From positions 813,501-877,500 of the forward strand of contig AP024683.1 in the NCBI GenBank assembly GCA_025999455.1: a stretch of DNA of 64,000 nucleotides, written 5' to 3'. Made by a program: the position numbers and the translations under genes. The notes under the pieces were generated by a model that had not been told where the DNA came from, did no database searches, and saw only the letters and a list, made by a program, of their open reading frames with translations. Each line of letters opens with the position of its first letter. Position 1 is the first letter of the stretch. Source of the DNA: Geminicoccaceae bacterium (GTDB lineage Bacteria > Pseudomonadota > Alphaproteobacteria > Geminicoccales > Geminicoccaceae). Below are positions 48,022 through 57,065 of the stretch, in pieces.

Positions 48022-49980
48022 ATGGCCGAGTCGAGCCAACCACCGGCCGCAGGCGAGCCGGAAACGCCACCCCAGCTCGCGCCGCAGCCGGCGCGGCGCC
48101 GGCGCGTGCTGCCGGCGGCGATCGTCGGTGGTGTGATCGGCGCGGCGATCGTGGCCGCGCTCAATTGGGCCTTTCTGCGGCCGGACCTCGACCGCAGCGC
48201 CGAGCTCCGACGCATCGCCGCCCTCGAGCAGCAGATGGGGCGCCTGGCCGGGCTCGAACAACAGCTCGCCCGGCTCGAGCCGGTCGAACGCGGCCTCGCC
48301 CAGCTCGCCGATCTGCCGCAGCGGCTTGCGCGGTTGGAGCCCGTCGAGGGCCGGCTCACCGCGCTCGAGCAGCGGGCGGCCGAGCTCGACCGGGCGAACG
48401 CCCGGGTCGAGGAGCTCGCCCGCAAGCTCGACGAGCTCGCGGCCGCGAGCGCTGCGCGGGCGCAACTCGAGACCCTCGCGGGCGAGCTCGCTCGCAGCCG
48501 CGAGGACCTCGCTCGGGTGCAACAGGAGCTCGCCCGGCTCGGCCGGGTCGAAGAGGAGCTCGGCCGGCGGACGAGCGAACTCACCGGCCTTGGCCAGCGG
48601 CTCGCGGCACTCGACCAAGCGCGCGCCGAACTCGCCGAACGGCTGCGCGCGGTCGACCTCAAGAGCGAGACGGTGACGACCTTCCCGGCCGCCCTCGAAG
48701 GCCTCTCCCGCAAGCTCGATGCCGCCGTCCAGGCGGTCGAAAGCCGGGCCGGCGAGCGTGCCCGCGCCCTCGAGGTGGCGATCGCCCAGCTCGAGGAGCG
48801 CGTGAAGCTCGCGCTCCAGCAACCGGGTGAGATCGCCGCCCTGGGTGGCGCGCTCAAGGCGCTCGAGCAGCGGCTCGCCCAGATCGACGCCAAGATCGCC
48901 CGCGACCGGTCGACCACCGACGCCGCGCTCGGCGAGCTGCGCGAGCAGGTGCGGGCGGCCGACGTCCAGGTCGACGCCCTCGCCCTCGCCCTCGACAATC
49001 TGCGCCGCACCCATCCCGACCTCGCGCGGCTGACCGACGAGGTGGGCGCGCTCAAAGGCGAACTCGCCGCGGGCAAGGCCGAGCTCGGGGCGATCAAGGC
49101 GGGGCTCGGGGAGCTGAAGGCGGGGCTGGGCGCGTTCGAGGGCGAACTCGCCCGGCTGCAGGGGGCGCAGGCCGCCCTCGACATCCGACTCGGGACGCTC
49201 GACTCCGGGATCAAGGACCTGCGCGACGGTCAGATCGCGCTCGTCCGAGCCGACGAGGCACTCACCGCGCGGCTCGGGCAGAGCCGCGAGGAGCTCGCCC
49301 GTGGCATCGAGACGGCCAAGACCGCGCTCGCGTCCGAACTCGCGACGACCCGCGACGCGCTCGCCGAGCTCGGCAAGTCCCTTGCCGACGGGTTCGGCGA
49401 GCGTGACCGGGCGATCGGCGAGCTGCGCGAGGGTCTGGCGGCGCTCACCAAGCCGGTCGACCGGCGGCCGCAGGTCGTGGCCCTGGCGCTGGGCGAGCTC
49501 GGCGAGGCGCTCGCCCGGGGTGGCCCGCTCGTCGAGACCCTGCGCTCGCTCGAAGAGGCGGGTGCCGCCGACCCGGTGATCGGTGAGGCCGTGGCGCTGC
49601 TCCGGCCGGCCGCGGCGGGCGTACCGACGGTGGCGAGCCTCCGCCAGCGCTTCGAGACGGTGGTGGGGGCTTTCGTCCAGCCGGCACCGGCCGAGCCCAA
49701 GGCCGAGGTGGGGCTCGGCGAGCGGCTCCTCGGCCAGCTCTCGAGCGTCGTCCAGGTCAAGCGGATCGGCGGGCCGCACGCCGGCGCGGTCGAGGCGGCG
49801 CGGGCCGCCCTCGCTCGCGACGATCTGGCGGCCGCCGTCGCGGCGCTCGAGGGGATCCCGCCGGCCGACAATCCGGCGCTGCCCGGCTGGCTCGCCGAGG
49901 CCCGCAAGCGGCTCGACGCCGAGGCCGGCGTCGCCAAGCTGCGGGCCCATCTGCGCACGCTCTCGACCGCCGCCGGCTGA
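48022..49980 (+). CDS. Alphaproteobacterial mitofilin (Mic60 homologue), coiled-coil membrane protein
   Basis: A 652-residue protein. A Pro/Ala-rich N-terminus and one transmembrane helix (AAIVGGVIGAAIVAALNWA, about 35-55) precede a very long coiled coil (about 60-480, full of repeating RLEPVEGRL-like and GELRA-like heptads). A C-terminal mitofilin-type domain ends the protein (LGERLLGQLSSVVQVKRIG, about 565-640). Alphaproteobacterial Mic60 proteins shape inner membranes and intracytoplasmic membranes and are commonly encoded between hemD and hemY. It acts in the inner membrane with its coiled coil in the periplasm. Confidence 0.86.
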   Translation: MAESSQPPAAGEPETPPQLAPQPARRRRVLPAAIVGGVIGAAIVAALNWAFLRPDLDRSAELRRIAALEQQMGRLAGLEQQLARLEPVERGLAQLADLPQRLARLEPVEGRLTALEQRAAELDRANARVEELARKLDELAAASAARAQLETLAGELARSREDLARVQQELARLGRVEEELGRRTSELTGLGQRLAALDQARAELAERLRAVDLKSETVTTFPAALEGLSRKLDAAVQAVESRAGERARALEVAIAQLEERVKLALQQPGEIAALGGALKALEQRLAQIDAKIARDRSTTDAALGELREQVRAADVQVDALALALDNLRRTHPDLARLTDEVGALKGELAAGKAELGAIKAGLGELKAGLGAFEGELARLQGAQAALDIRLGTLDSGIKDLRDGQIALVRADEALTARLGQSREELARGIETAKTALASELATTRDALAELGKSLADGFGERDRAIGELREGLAALTKPVDRRPQVVALALGELGEALARGGPLVETLRSLEEAGAADPVIGEAVALLRPAAAGVPTVASLRQRFETVVGAFVQPAPAEPKAEVGLGERLLGQLSSVVQVKRIGGPHAGAVEAARAALARDDLAAAVAALEGIPPADNPALPGWLAEARKRLDAEAGVAKLRAHLRTLSTAAG

Positions 49981-49989
49981 GGCCCCGCC

Positions 49990-51372
49990 ATGCTCCGTGT
50001 CCTCGTCTTCGTGATCGTGGCGAGTGTGGTCGCGGTCGCCGCCGCCTGGCTCGCCGACTTCCCGGCCGAAGTGGCGATCTCGGGTCGGGGCTACGAGATC
50101 CGCTCGAGCTTGGGCGTCCTGGTCCTGGGCGTGCTCCTGTTCGGCCTCGTCCTCGCCGCCCTCGTCGAGCTCTACCGCTGGCTCGTGACGGCGCCGCGAC
50201 GGCTGCGCCGCTACCGCCAGGAGGTCCGCACGCTGCGCGGCTACCAGGCCCTCGGCAACGGACTTCTGGCCGCCGCTTCCGGTGACGCGGCCCGGGCCCG
50301 GCTCTTGGCCGAGGAAGCCCGGCGGCTCCTCGGCGAGGCGCCGCCGCTCCTCCTGCTCGACGCCCAAGCGGCGCAGATCGCGGGCGACGACCGCGCGGCC
50401 GCGCGCAGCTTCCGGCGGATGCTCGAAGCCCCCGAGAGCGAGCTCATGGGGCTGCGGGGCCTCTTGACCCAGGCGATGCGCGCCGGCGACCGCGAGGAGG
50501 CGCTCGAGCTCGCCCGGCGGGCCTACCGCCGCGCCCCCGACGCACCCTGGGCGGTGAGCGCGCTCTTCGAGCTCTTGACCGGGGCACGCCACTGGGCCGA
50601 GGCGCTCGGCGTCGTCGACCGGCTCGCCCCGCTCGGCCTCGCCCGGCCAGAGGAAGTCGCCCGCTACCGCGCCGCGCTCCACCATCTGCGTGCCCAGGAG
50701 CTCGACGCCGAGCGGCGGCCGATGGACGCGCTCAAAGAAGAGCGCCGGGCCCTCAAAGTCCTACCCGGCTTCGCGCCTGCCGCCGCCCACGCCGCCCGGA
50801 TCGCCCATCGGCTCGGCCGCGACCGGGAGGCGCGGAAGCTCGTCGAGGAGGCCTGGCAGATCGCCCCGCACCCCGAACTCGCCCGGGCCTATGCCGATCT
50901 CGCGCCGAACGAACGGCCGAGCGAGCGGTTGCGCCGGTTCGAGCGGCTCCGGGCCCGCGCCGCCGACCATGTCGAGACCCGCTTGGCGCTCGGCGAGCTC
51001 GCGCTCCTGGCCGGCCGGCTCGACCAGGCCCGCGAACATCTCGAAGTGGCGCTCGCCAAGGGCCCCACGGCCCGCGCCTGCCGCCTCATGGCCGAGCTCG
51101 AGCGGGCGGCCGGCGCGCCGGCCTCGACCGTGCAGAGCTGGCTCGCCAAGGCCGGCGAGGCCCAGCCCGACCCGGCCTGGGTCTGCGAGGACACGGGCGA
51201 AGTCCTGCCGGAATGGCGGCCCTTCTCGACGAGCGGTCGGTTCGGTGCGGTGAGCTGGCAGACGCCGCCGCGGGTGAGTGCGCTCGCCGTTCCCCCGCGC
51301 CCGCCCTTCCTCCTCGTCGACAGCCGGCCGGAAAGCCCGGCCGAGCGCGAGCCGACGGCCGACGCGGCCTGA
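49990..51372 (+). CDS. HemY-type TPR membrane protein
   Basis: A 460-residue protein with two N-terminal transmembrane helices (LVFVIVASVVAVAAAWLA and VLVLGVLLFGLVLAALVELY) followed by TPR-like helices (about 100-400). The HemY_N signature lies around ISGRGYEIRSSLGVLV. It is named for its place in heme operons, but it is not protoporphyrinogen oxidase and its role is not settled; it is often linked to membrane or heme assembly. The start lies 9 bases after the mitofilin stop. Confidence 0.9.
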   Translation: MLRVLVFVIVASVVAVAAAWLADFPAEVAISGRGYEIRSSLGVLVLGVLLFGLVLAALVELYRWLVTAPRRLRRYRQEVRTLRGYQALGNGLLAAASGDAARARLLAEEARRLLGEAPPLLLLDAQAAQIAGDDRAAARSFRRMLEAPESELMGLRGLLTQAMRAGDREEALELARRAYRRAPDAPWAVSALFELLTGARHWAEALGVVDRLAPLGLARPEEVARYRAALHHLRAQELDAERRPMDALKEERRALKVLPGFAPAAAHAARIAHRLGRDREARKLVEEAWQIAPHPELARAYADLAPNERPSERLRRFERLRARAADHVETRLALGELALLAGRLDQAREHLEVALAKGPTARACRLMAELERAAGAPASTVQSWLAKAGEAQPDPAWVCEDTGEVLPEWRPFSTSGRFGAVSWQTPPRVSALAVPPRPPFLLVDSRPESPAEREPTADAA

Positions 51373-51385
51373 GCCCGACCGGGGC

Positions 51386-52477
51386 TCAACCGACCCGCAA
51401 GGGCGCGAGCCCGGCCCAATCGAAGGTCAGGCCGTGGCCCGGCCGATCGGGGGCGATCGCCTTGCCGTCGCGCAGCTCGAGCGGCTCGGCCAGGAACCGG
51501 TCGAGCCCGAAGCCGTGGCATTCGAGGAAGCTCGCGTTCGGCACCGCCGCCAGGAGGTGGACGGTGAGGTCGTGCGCGCCGTGCGAGGTCACGGGTAAGT
51601 TGAAGCTCTCGGCCAGGTGGCAGATCTTCATGAACACCGTGATCCCGCCGCAGTTCGTGACGTCGGGCTCCGGGAAGCTCACCCCGCCGGCCGCGATCAG
51701 GTTGGCGAACTCGTGGAGCGTGTGGAGGTTCTCGCCGGTCGCCACCGGCAGGCCGCCGTCGCGCAGGATCCGCACGTGCCCGGCGATGTCGTCGGGAATG
51801 GTCGGCTCCTCGAGCCAGCAGGGTTCGAAGGGGGCGAGGGCCCGGGCGGCGCGGATCGCCTGATCGGCCGTCCAGCGCATGTTGGCGTCGACCATGAGCG
51901 GAACATCGGGCCCGAGATGCTCGCGCATCGCCCGGACCCGCTCGACGTCCTCCGAAAGCCGCGGCCGCCCGACCTTCATCTTGATGGCGCGGAACCCCTT
52001 GGCGAGATTGTCGTCGGTCTGCCGGAGGAGCGCGTCGAGCGGAAAGTCGAGGTCGATGCCGCCGGCATAGGCCGGCACGGCCGGGTCGTGGCCGCCGAGC
52101 AGTCGCCAGAGTGGCCGACCCTGGCGCCGCGCCTCGAGGTCCCAGAGCGCGATGTCGACCGCGGAAACGGCGAGGCTCACGGTGCCACCCCGCCCGCCAT
52201 AGTGCAGCGTCCACCACATGCGCTGCCAGAGATGTTCGATCCGCCCGGCCTCCTGCCCGATCAGGACCGGGGCGAGATAGCGGTCGATCAGCTCGGCGAC
52301 GGCGCGGCCGGCCGTGCCGACCGTGTAGGTGTAGCCGGTGCCCTCGGCACCCTCGGCGTCGCGGACCCGGACGGTGACGAGCTCGAAGGCGGCGATCCGG
52401 CCGTGCGTGCTGTCGGACAGCACGACCGGGAGCGGGATGCGCCAACAGGCGGCTTCGACGGCGGCGATCGCGGGCAA
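51386..52477 (-). CDS. Enolase-superfamily dehydratase, mandelate racemase subgroup
   Basis: A 363-residue sugar-acid dehydratase/racemase-type enzyme. The mandelate racemase catalytic set is present with a constant shift of two: Lys166 and Lys168 (AIKMKVG), metal ligands Asp197 (MVDANMRW), Glu223 (WLEEPT) and Glu249 (ATGENLHT), and catalytic His299 (VTSHGAHD). A capping-domain loop YTYTVGTAG determines substrate, which cannot be deduced. It converges with hemY and is divergent from the PAS-GGDEF-EAL gene. Confidence 0.88.
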   Translation of the reverse strand: MPAIAAVEAACWRIPLPVVLSDSTHGRIAAFELVTVRVRDAEGAEGTGYTYTVGTAGRAVAELIDRYLAPVLIGQEAGRIEHLWQRMWWTLHYGGRGGTVSLAVSAVDIALWDLEARRQGRPLWRLLGGHDPAVPAYAGGIDLDFPLDALLRQTDDNLAKGFRAIKMKVGRPRLSEDVERVRAMREHLGPDVPLMVDANMRWTADQAIRAARALAPFEPCWLEEPTIPDDIAGHVRILRDGGLPVATGENLHTLHEFANLIAAGGVSFPEPDVTNCGGITVFMKICHLAESFNLPVTSHGAHDLTVHLLAAVPNASFLECHGFGLDRFLAEPLELRDGKAIAPDRPGHGLTFDWAGLAPLRVG

Positions 52478-52585
52478 AGGTGGGCCTCCCTGTCGACCGG
52501 TTCGTGCCGGCTCGACGCGGGAGGCGAGCGTGCTCGGGCCCGGGCGTCAACCTTTCTTTAAGAACGATGCCCCACACTCCGCGGT

Positions 52586-55500
52586 GTGGCACGGCATCGC
52601 GACACGGCGCCGCCGCGGGCGGCACTCTCTCTTCCGGACGCCGAGGCGCTCTCCGCGGCGAGCCTCGATCCCGCCCTGCTGCTCGACGGGCGGGGTCGGA
52701 TCGTCGGGGCGAACGCAGCTGCGCGGGACCTCCTGGGGCCGGTCGGCGGACGTCCGCTCGGTGCGCTCCTGCAGCGCGATGCGGGCTTCCGGCGGCTCGC
52801 GGGGGCGAGGCGGGCCGGGCGGCCGTTCCGCGGCCGGCTCGTGCTCCGTCACGGTGGGCGGGTGACGGTCGGGTACGCGCCGGTCGGTCCGGGCGGTTAC
52901 CTCACGCTTCGCCCCGAGACGGGCGGCGTGCCCGCGCTCGCGGACGACCCGCTCGTCCGCTACGGGCCGCTGCTCGAGCGCTTGCCGCTCGCCTGGGCGC
53001 TGCTCGACCGCGAGCGGCGGATCCGTGCGCTCGACGCCCGGATGGTGGCCATTCTCGGCGCGTCGTTCGAGGGGTCGCTCGGTGGATCGTTCGATGCGGC
53101 GAGCGCGGGCCTGCCGGCCGCGGAAATGGAAGTGTTCGATCGCCGAGCGCTCGCGGGCGAACGGCTCGGTTGCGTCGACCACGTCCAGGATCTCGGCGGG
53201 GGCAGGAAACGCATCCTGCGGACACACCGGATCCCGCTCGGGTCACCGCCCGAAGCGCTGCTGCTCGCGATCGAGGACGTCACCGAGCGGCTCGGGACCG
53301 CCGACGGGATCGCCGTCGACGGGGCGCTCGTGCAGACCATCCTCGACTACATGCCGGGTTTCATCTCGCTCAAAGACGCGGCGACCCGGCGGTTCCTGTT
53401 CGCGACCGGTACCGATCGGGTGATCCTCGACCAGCCGGCCCACTATCTGATCGGGCGGTCGGCCGCCGACCTCTACGAGCCCGAGCTCGCCGCCGCGATC
53501 GACGAGGCGGAGAGCCGGCTCCTCGAGACGCCCGGTGCCACGGTCGACCGTCGCTTCCCCCGCCAGCTCGGTCCCGAGACGCGCTGGTTCTTCTCCCGCA
53601 AGCTCGCCGTTCCCGACCGCGAGGGGCGGCCGCGCTACATCTTGACCTTCAACCTCGACATCACCCACGAGATCGAGATCGAGCAGGCGCTCGCGCGGGC
53701 CAACCGGTTCTTGGACGCGCTGTTCGACACGATGCCGGCGATGCTCGCGGTGCGCGAGATCGCGACCGGACGGCTCGTGCGGGTCAATCCTTCGTTCTGT
53801 CGGTTCCTCGGCCGCGCGCCGGAGGCGATCCTGGGTGCGCCCGTGGACGCGCTCGGGCTCGGCGATCCGGCCGTGCGGCGGGCCGACGAGGCGCGGCTCG
53901 TCGCGGGAGAGAGCGCGGTCGCCGACCGGATCGAGCCGGTCGACGTGGCGGCCGGGAAGCGCTGGCTCAGGACCCTCGAAGTCGTCGTGCACGGCGACGC
54001 CGGCCGACCGAGCCACGTGCTCGCACTCCACTACGACGTCACGGAGCGGATCGTCGCCGAGCGGCGCCTCGCGCAGAGCCGCGCCTTCCTCGACACGATC
54101 GTCCAGCACGTGCCCTGGCCGCTCGCCGTGACCGACGCCGCTTCGGGCGAGGTCTTGTTGACCAACGCGGCCGGCCGGGACGGCCTCCTCGGGAAGCTCG
54201 CCGCGCCGTCCGGGGATCGCCTCGGTGCCGTGCTCGCCGCCCTCGACGCACGGGTCAAGGCCGCGCCCGACCGGGCGATCGACGAGCTCGTGGCCGAGGG
54301 TGAGGGCGAGCGTCGGCGCTGGCACCGGGTCCGCAAGGTGGCGGTGCCGGACGGCTCTGAGGCTTGTCGCTATCTCTTGACCCTCGCCGAGGACGTCACC
54401 GAACGCCACCGGATGACCGCGAGATTGCAGCGCAGCGAAGCGCTGCTGCGGCGTTCCCAATCGATCGCGCGCGTGGGCTCGTGGCGTTGGTGCGCGGGCA
54501 GTCCGGTGCTGGAAGGCTCGGAGGAGCTGCACCGTCTCTTGGGAAGGCCGGTGCGCGCCGGACCGTTGCCGTTGCGCGAGGTGCTGCGTGCGGTGCCGTC
54601 CGGGGATCGAGCGCGATTGCGATCGATCCTGCGCCTGGTCCGTGAGGCCGACGGACGGGCGAGCGTCGAGATCCGCTTGCGCCGGCTCGACGGCGCGCTC
54701 CGCCATCTGAGCGTCGAGGCCGAACTCGACCGGTCGGAGGAGGTCGGGCCGCTCGCCGTGCTCGGGACCGCGCAAGACGTCACCGAGCGGGTCGAGGCCG
54801 AGAGCCGGATGCGGCACCTGGCGCTCCACGATTATCTGACGGGTCTGCCCAACCGTCTCCTGTTCGACGAGCGGCTGGCCGCGGCAGTCTCGGCGGCCGA
54901 CGCGCGCGGCCGGATGGTGGCGCTCCACTGCATCGACCTCAACGATTTCAAAGGCCTCAACGACACGCTCGGCCATCAGGCGGGCGACGATCTGCTCCGC
55001 CAGGTCGCCGAACGGCTCGTGGGGCTCGTCGACGCCGGTGATCTCGTGGCCCGACTGGGTGGCGACGAGTTCGCGATCCTCCAGCACGAGGTCGACGGTC
55101 CCGAAAGGGCCGCGACCCTCGCTTCGCGTGTCACCGCGGCCCTGGCCGCTCCGTTCCACGTCGCCGGCAAGGAGGTCTTCTCGACCGCGTCGGTCGGGAT
55201 CGCCCTGTCGACCGGCAAAGGCCTCGGGCCGGGTGATCTCCTGCGCCAGGCCGACATCGCGCTCTACGCCGCCAAGGCCGCTGGACGCGGCACCTTCCGC
55301 TTCTTCTCTCCGGAGCTCAACGCGCGGCTGCGCGAACGCAAACTCATCGAGGCGCGCCTGCGGCTCGCGCTCGAGAACCGGACGCTCGAGCTCGCCTACC
55401 AGCCGCAATACGCGCTGCGGACCGGCCGGATGGTCGGGGTCGAGGCCCTCTTGCGCTGGCGCGACGCCGAGCTCGGCCAGGTTCCGCCGGACCGCTTCAT

Positions 55501-56119
55501 CGCGGTCGCCGAGGACACCTCCCAGATCCTGGAGCTCGGCGAATTCGTCCTTCACGAAGCCTGTGCCCAGGCGGCGCGCTGGCGAGCCGCCGGGCTCCCG
55601 ATCGGGCGGATCGCGGTCAACCTCTCGCCCGCCCAGTTCGCCTACCAGGACCTGGTCGACACGGTGCAACGCGCCTTGAAGGCGACGGGCCTGCCGCCCG
55701 AAGCCTTGGAGCTCGAGATCACCGAAGGTACCCTCATGCGCGACCGGCAAGGGGCCGTCGCGACGCTGCAGGCTTTGCACGCCCTCGGCGTGACGACCGC
55801 CCTCGACGATTTCGGAACCGGCTACTCCTCGCTCGCCTATTTGAAGCGTTTCCCGCTCGACAAGATCAAGATCGACCGCTCCTTCGTGAGCGATCTGCCC
55901 GACGACCCGGACGATGCGGCGATCGCCCGGACCATCATCAGCCTCGGCAAGACGCTCGGCCTCAAGGTCCTGGCGGAGGGGGTCGAGACCCCGGCGCAGC
56001 GCGACTTCCTGCTCCGCGAGGGCTGTGACGAAGCCCAGGGCTACTTCTTCGCCAAACCGCTGACAGCCGCGCAGCTCGAAGCCATGTTGGAGGAGGATCG
56101 TGTCGCCCTCGGCGCCTGA
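52586..56119 (+). CDS. Multi-PAS diguanylate cyclase/phosphodiesterase (GGDEF-EAL)
   Basis: A 1177-residue soluble signalling protein. Five or six PAS/PAC modules (about 30-735) precede GGDEF (motif RLGGDEFAIL near residue 825) and EAL (VEALLRW near 952; ITEGTLMRD; DDFGTGYSSLAYLKRF; AEGVETPAQ). Both catalytic motifs look intact. The inhibitory I-site before GGDEF reads DAGD, not RxxD, so product inhibition is probably absent. It makes or breaks cyclic di-GMP in response to light, redox or ligand cues sensed by PAS domains. The start is GTG at 52586. Confidence 0.92.
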   Translation: MARHRDTAPPRAALSLPDAEALSAASLDPALLLDGRGRIVGANAAARDLLGPVGGRPLGALLQRDAGFRRLAGARRAGRPFRGRLVLRHGGRVTVGYAPVGPGGYLTLRPETGGVPALADDPLVRYGPLLERLPLAWALLDRERRIRALDARMVAILGASFEGSLGGSFDAASAGLPAAEMEVFDRRALAGERLGCVDHVQDLGGGRKRILRTHRIPLGSPPEALLLAIEDVTERLGTADGIAVDGALVQTILDYMPGFISLKDAATRRFLFATGTDRVILDQPAHYLIGRSAADLYEPELAAAIDEAESRLLETPGATVDRRFPRQLGPETRWFFSRKLAVPDREGRPRYILTFNLDITHEIEIEQALARANRFLDALFDTMPAMLAVREIATGRLVRVNPSFCRFLGRAPEAILGAPVDALGLGDPAVRRADEARLVAGESAVADRIEPVDVAAGKRWLRTLEVVVHGDAGRPSHVLALHYDVTERIVAERRLAQSRAFLDTIVQHVPWPLAVTDAASGEVLLTNAAGRDGLLGKLAAPSGDRLGAVLAALDARVKAAPDRAIDELVAEGEGERRRWHRVRKVAVPDGSEACRYLLTLAEDVTERHRMTARLQRSEALLRRSQSIARVGSWRWCAGSPVLEGSEELHRLLGRPVRAGPLPLREVLRAVPSGDRARLRSILRLVREADGRASVEIRLRRLDGALRHLSVEAELDRSEEVGPLAVLGTAQDVTERVEAESRMRHLALHDYLTGLPNRLLFDERLAAAVSAADARGRMVALHCIDLNDFKGLNDTLGHQAGDDLLRQVAERLVGLVDAGDLVARLGGDEFAILQHEVDGPERAATLASRVTAALAAPFHVAGKEVFSTASVGIALSTGKGLGPGDLLRQADIALYAAKAAGRGTFRFFSPELNARLRERKLIEARLRLALENRTLELAYQPQYALRTGRMVGVEALLRWRDAELGQVPPDRFIAVAEDTSQILELGEFVLHEACAQAARWRAAGLPIGRIAVNLSPAQFAYQDLVDTVQRALKATGLPPEALELEITEGTLMRDRQGAVATLQALHALGVTTALDDFGTGYSSLAYLKRFPLDKIKIDRSFVSDLPDDPDDAAIARTIISLGKTLGLKVLAEGVETPAQRDFLLREGCDEAQGYFFAKPLTAAQLEAMLEEDRVALGA

Positions 56120-56160
56120 GCGGGTCGGCCGGCGCGGCCCGATCCACCGGAGGCTCGCCG

Positions 56161-56922
56161 ATGCGCAGGATCCGCCGCCTGGCCTCGAGGCTCGTCCTGC
56201 TCGCCCTGGTCCTCGCCCCGTCCGCGGGACCGTTCGCAGCGACCGCTGCGGCCACCGATCTCGCCACGGCCCGTGCCGAGATGATCCGTCGCATCGAGGC
56301 CGAGGCCGCGGCCACGGCGTCGATGACCGGCATCGTGCGGCTCGACCCGCGGGTGCTCGAGGCGATGGGCGAGGTCGCGCGCGAACGCTTCGTGCCGGCC
56401 GCCCTCCGCGAGCGGGCTTACGGGCCCGGGCCCTTGCCCGTCCATCCCGAGCAGAACCTCGCCGACCCGTTCCTCACGGCCCTCATGCTGCATCTGGCCG
56501 AGGTGAAGCCGGGCGATCCGGTGTTCGAGACGGGGACCGACACGGGCTATCTCGCGGCTCTGCTCGTGCGCATGGGGGCGCGGGTCACGAGCGTCGAGAT
56601 CCTGCCCGAACTCGCGGCCCTCGCCCGCCGGCTGCTGGCCGACCAGCCGGCCGACCGGCTGTTCCTCGCCGAGGGTGACGGCTACAACGGCTGGCCCGAG
56701 CGGGCACCCTTCGCGGCGATCATCGTCAAGGAGGCGGTCGATCATCTGCCGCCGCCGCTCCTGGCCCAGCTCGCCGAGGGCGGGCGGCTCGTCCTGCCGC
56801 TCGGCCCCGCCGACGGCGTGCAGCACTTGACCGTCGTCGTCCGCCGGCCGGGCGATCGGCTCGAGCTTCGCCGCGTCCTTCCCGTCCGCTTCACGCCCTT
56901 CCAGCGCGGTGGCCGGACGTGA
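56161..56922 (+). CDS. Exported protein-L-isoaspartate methyltransferase-like protein
   Basis: A 253-residue PCMT-fold methyltransferase with a clear signal peptide (LVLLALVLAPSAGPFAATA, residues about 11-30), unusual for this cytosolic family. The AdoMet motif reads VFETGTDTGYLAALLV where the standard is close to LEIGTGSGYQAA; the post-motif region VTSVEILPELAALARRLL is normal. The conserved substrate loop is also altered (VHPEQNLADPFLTALM). It may act in the periplasm, or have lost the usual function. It starts 41 bases after the GGDEF-EAL stop. Confidence 0.75.
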   Translation: MRRIRRLASRLVLLALVLAPSAGPFAATAAATDLATARAEMIRRIEAEAAATASMTGIVRLDPRVLEAMGEVARERFVPAALRERAYGPGPLPVHPEQNLADPFLTALMLHLAEVKPGDPVFETGTDTGYLAALLVRMGARVTSVEILPELAALARRLLADQPADRLFLAEGDGYNGWPERAPFAAIIVKEAVDHLPPPLLAQLAEGGRLVLPLGPADGVQHLTVVVRRPGDRLELRRVLPVRFTPFQRGGRT

Positions 56923-56936
56923 GACGGACCGCCACG

Positions 56937-56965
56937 TGATCTGCGGCCGGTCGCCTTTCGTAGCA
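56937..56965 (+). promoter_or_regulatory. ECF11/sigmaE-like promoter of the COG2907 operon
   Basis: TGATCT, an 18-base spacer, then TAGCA, about 100 bases before the GTG start. It resembles the singlet-oxygen sigmaE (ChrR-controlled) promoter consensus TGATCC...TAAGA. A second copy with the same spacing precedes the convergent photolyase operon. Confidence 0.5.
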
Positions 56966-57000
56966 GAGAGCGTCGTGACGGCTGTCGGCCGACCGGCAAC

Positions 57001-57039
57001 GCGCCCGCCGGCTCATTCTCCCCCGGGGCCGGCGGGCGC
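57001..57039 (+). other. Twelve-base perfect hairpin in the operon leader
   Basis: GCGCCCGCCGGC pairs exactly with GCCGGCGGGCGC around a 15-base loop (57013-57027). It lies between the candidate promoter and the COG2907 start. It might be a terminator for the upstream gene without a T-run, an attenuator, or a structure that hides or exposes the ribosome site about 20 bases downstream. Confidence 0.55.
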
Positions 57040-57065
57040 ACCCGGTCACCGGTTCGGGAGGCCTC

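Noticed and set aside
53243-55780. An 845-codon open frame antisense to the PAS-GGDEF-EAL gene
   Set aside because: No recognisable domain; explained by codon third-position GC of the true gene.
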